Positions 59,617 to 59,618 of a DNA stretch of 59,618 nt are shown here, piece after piece. The notes below the pieces were generated by a model, which ran no database searches, was not told the origin of the DNA, and was given only the letters and a program-made list of their open reading frames with translations. The DNA is from Trebouxia sp. TZW2008 (taxonomy: Eukaryota > Chlorophyta > Trebouxiophyceae > Trebouxiales > Trebouxiaceae): assembly GCA_002118135.1 (NCBI GenBank), contig BDIU01000125.1, positions 1-59,618 on the forward strand. The letters run 5' to 3'. How positions within the stretch are numbered: position 1 is the first letter of the stretch; every line of letters begins with the position of its first letter. Both the position numbers and the translations under genes were made by a program.

Positions 59617-59618
59617 TG
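59440..59618. repeat. Compound simple-repeat tract after the LINE
   Basis: Runs in order (ATTG)n to about 59503, (CTTGGTTG)n to about 59550, GGTT, then (GT)n and finally (GTGC)n to the window end. The first block is the LINE tail. Confidence 0.97.

Overview
The window is nuclear DNA of a green alga, probably a trebouxiophyte-like chlorophyte. Every larger gene is split by GT-AG introns whose acceptors are nearly all TGCAG-like. The gene set is algal or plant: a vacuolar sorting receptor ending in a YMPL tail, an SDP1-type triacylglycerol lipase, a plastid-type SOUL protein with an N-terminal DUF2358-like region, a secreted hydroxyproline-rich protein with an R-A-L-L-Q motif, and the ciliary central-pair protein CFAP221. 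The species assignment is inference; I could run no search.

Layout. 1-738: an (AC)n tract and the last exon of a + strand gene running in from outside. 2846-4426 (+): a TLC-like membrane protein. 4909-8497 (+): a RhoGAP gene, 5' end unresolved. 8899-16229 (-): vacuolar sorting receptor, 14 exons. 16465-22724 (+): SWAP/SFSWAP-type splicing factor, divergent from the receptor across about 235 bp. 23123-28234 (+): secreted Ala-rich then Pro/Ser/Tyr-rich wall-type protein, 10 exons. 29349-36497 (+): SDP1-like lipase, 12 exons. 37473-40089 (+): SOUL protein, 6 exons. 41009-44287 (-): an island of three genes unlike the rest (few or no introns, lower GC by eye): a beta-rich protein with two in-frame UAG codons, a DxD glycosyltransferase, and a PD-(D/E)XK-like protein with a coiled-coil tail. 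44593-44805: two interleaved inverted repeats. 45184-46465 (+): G-patch protein. 46969-59010 (-): CFAP221, 15 exons seen, 5' end not found. 59040-59618: decayed 3' end of a LINE with an (ATTG)n tail, then a run of changing simple repeats.

Exon models for the receptor, splicing factor, wall protein, lipase, SOUL protein, G-patch protein and CFAP221 were built by hand. All have matching phases at every junction, which is strong internal support.

The most unusual signal is architectural. Many exons in the window are flanked by decayed partial copies of themselves ('exon echoes'). Copies of the acceptor plus the exon 5' end lie only in the upstream intron, and copies of the exon 3' end plus donor lie only in the downstream intron or 3' flank. 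Spacing is usually 110-190 bp. The rule holds in every unrelated gene where I found echoes. It looks like a lineage-wide process of local tandem duplication across splice junctions that lengthens introns and supplies spare splice sites.
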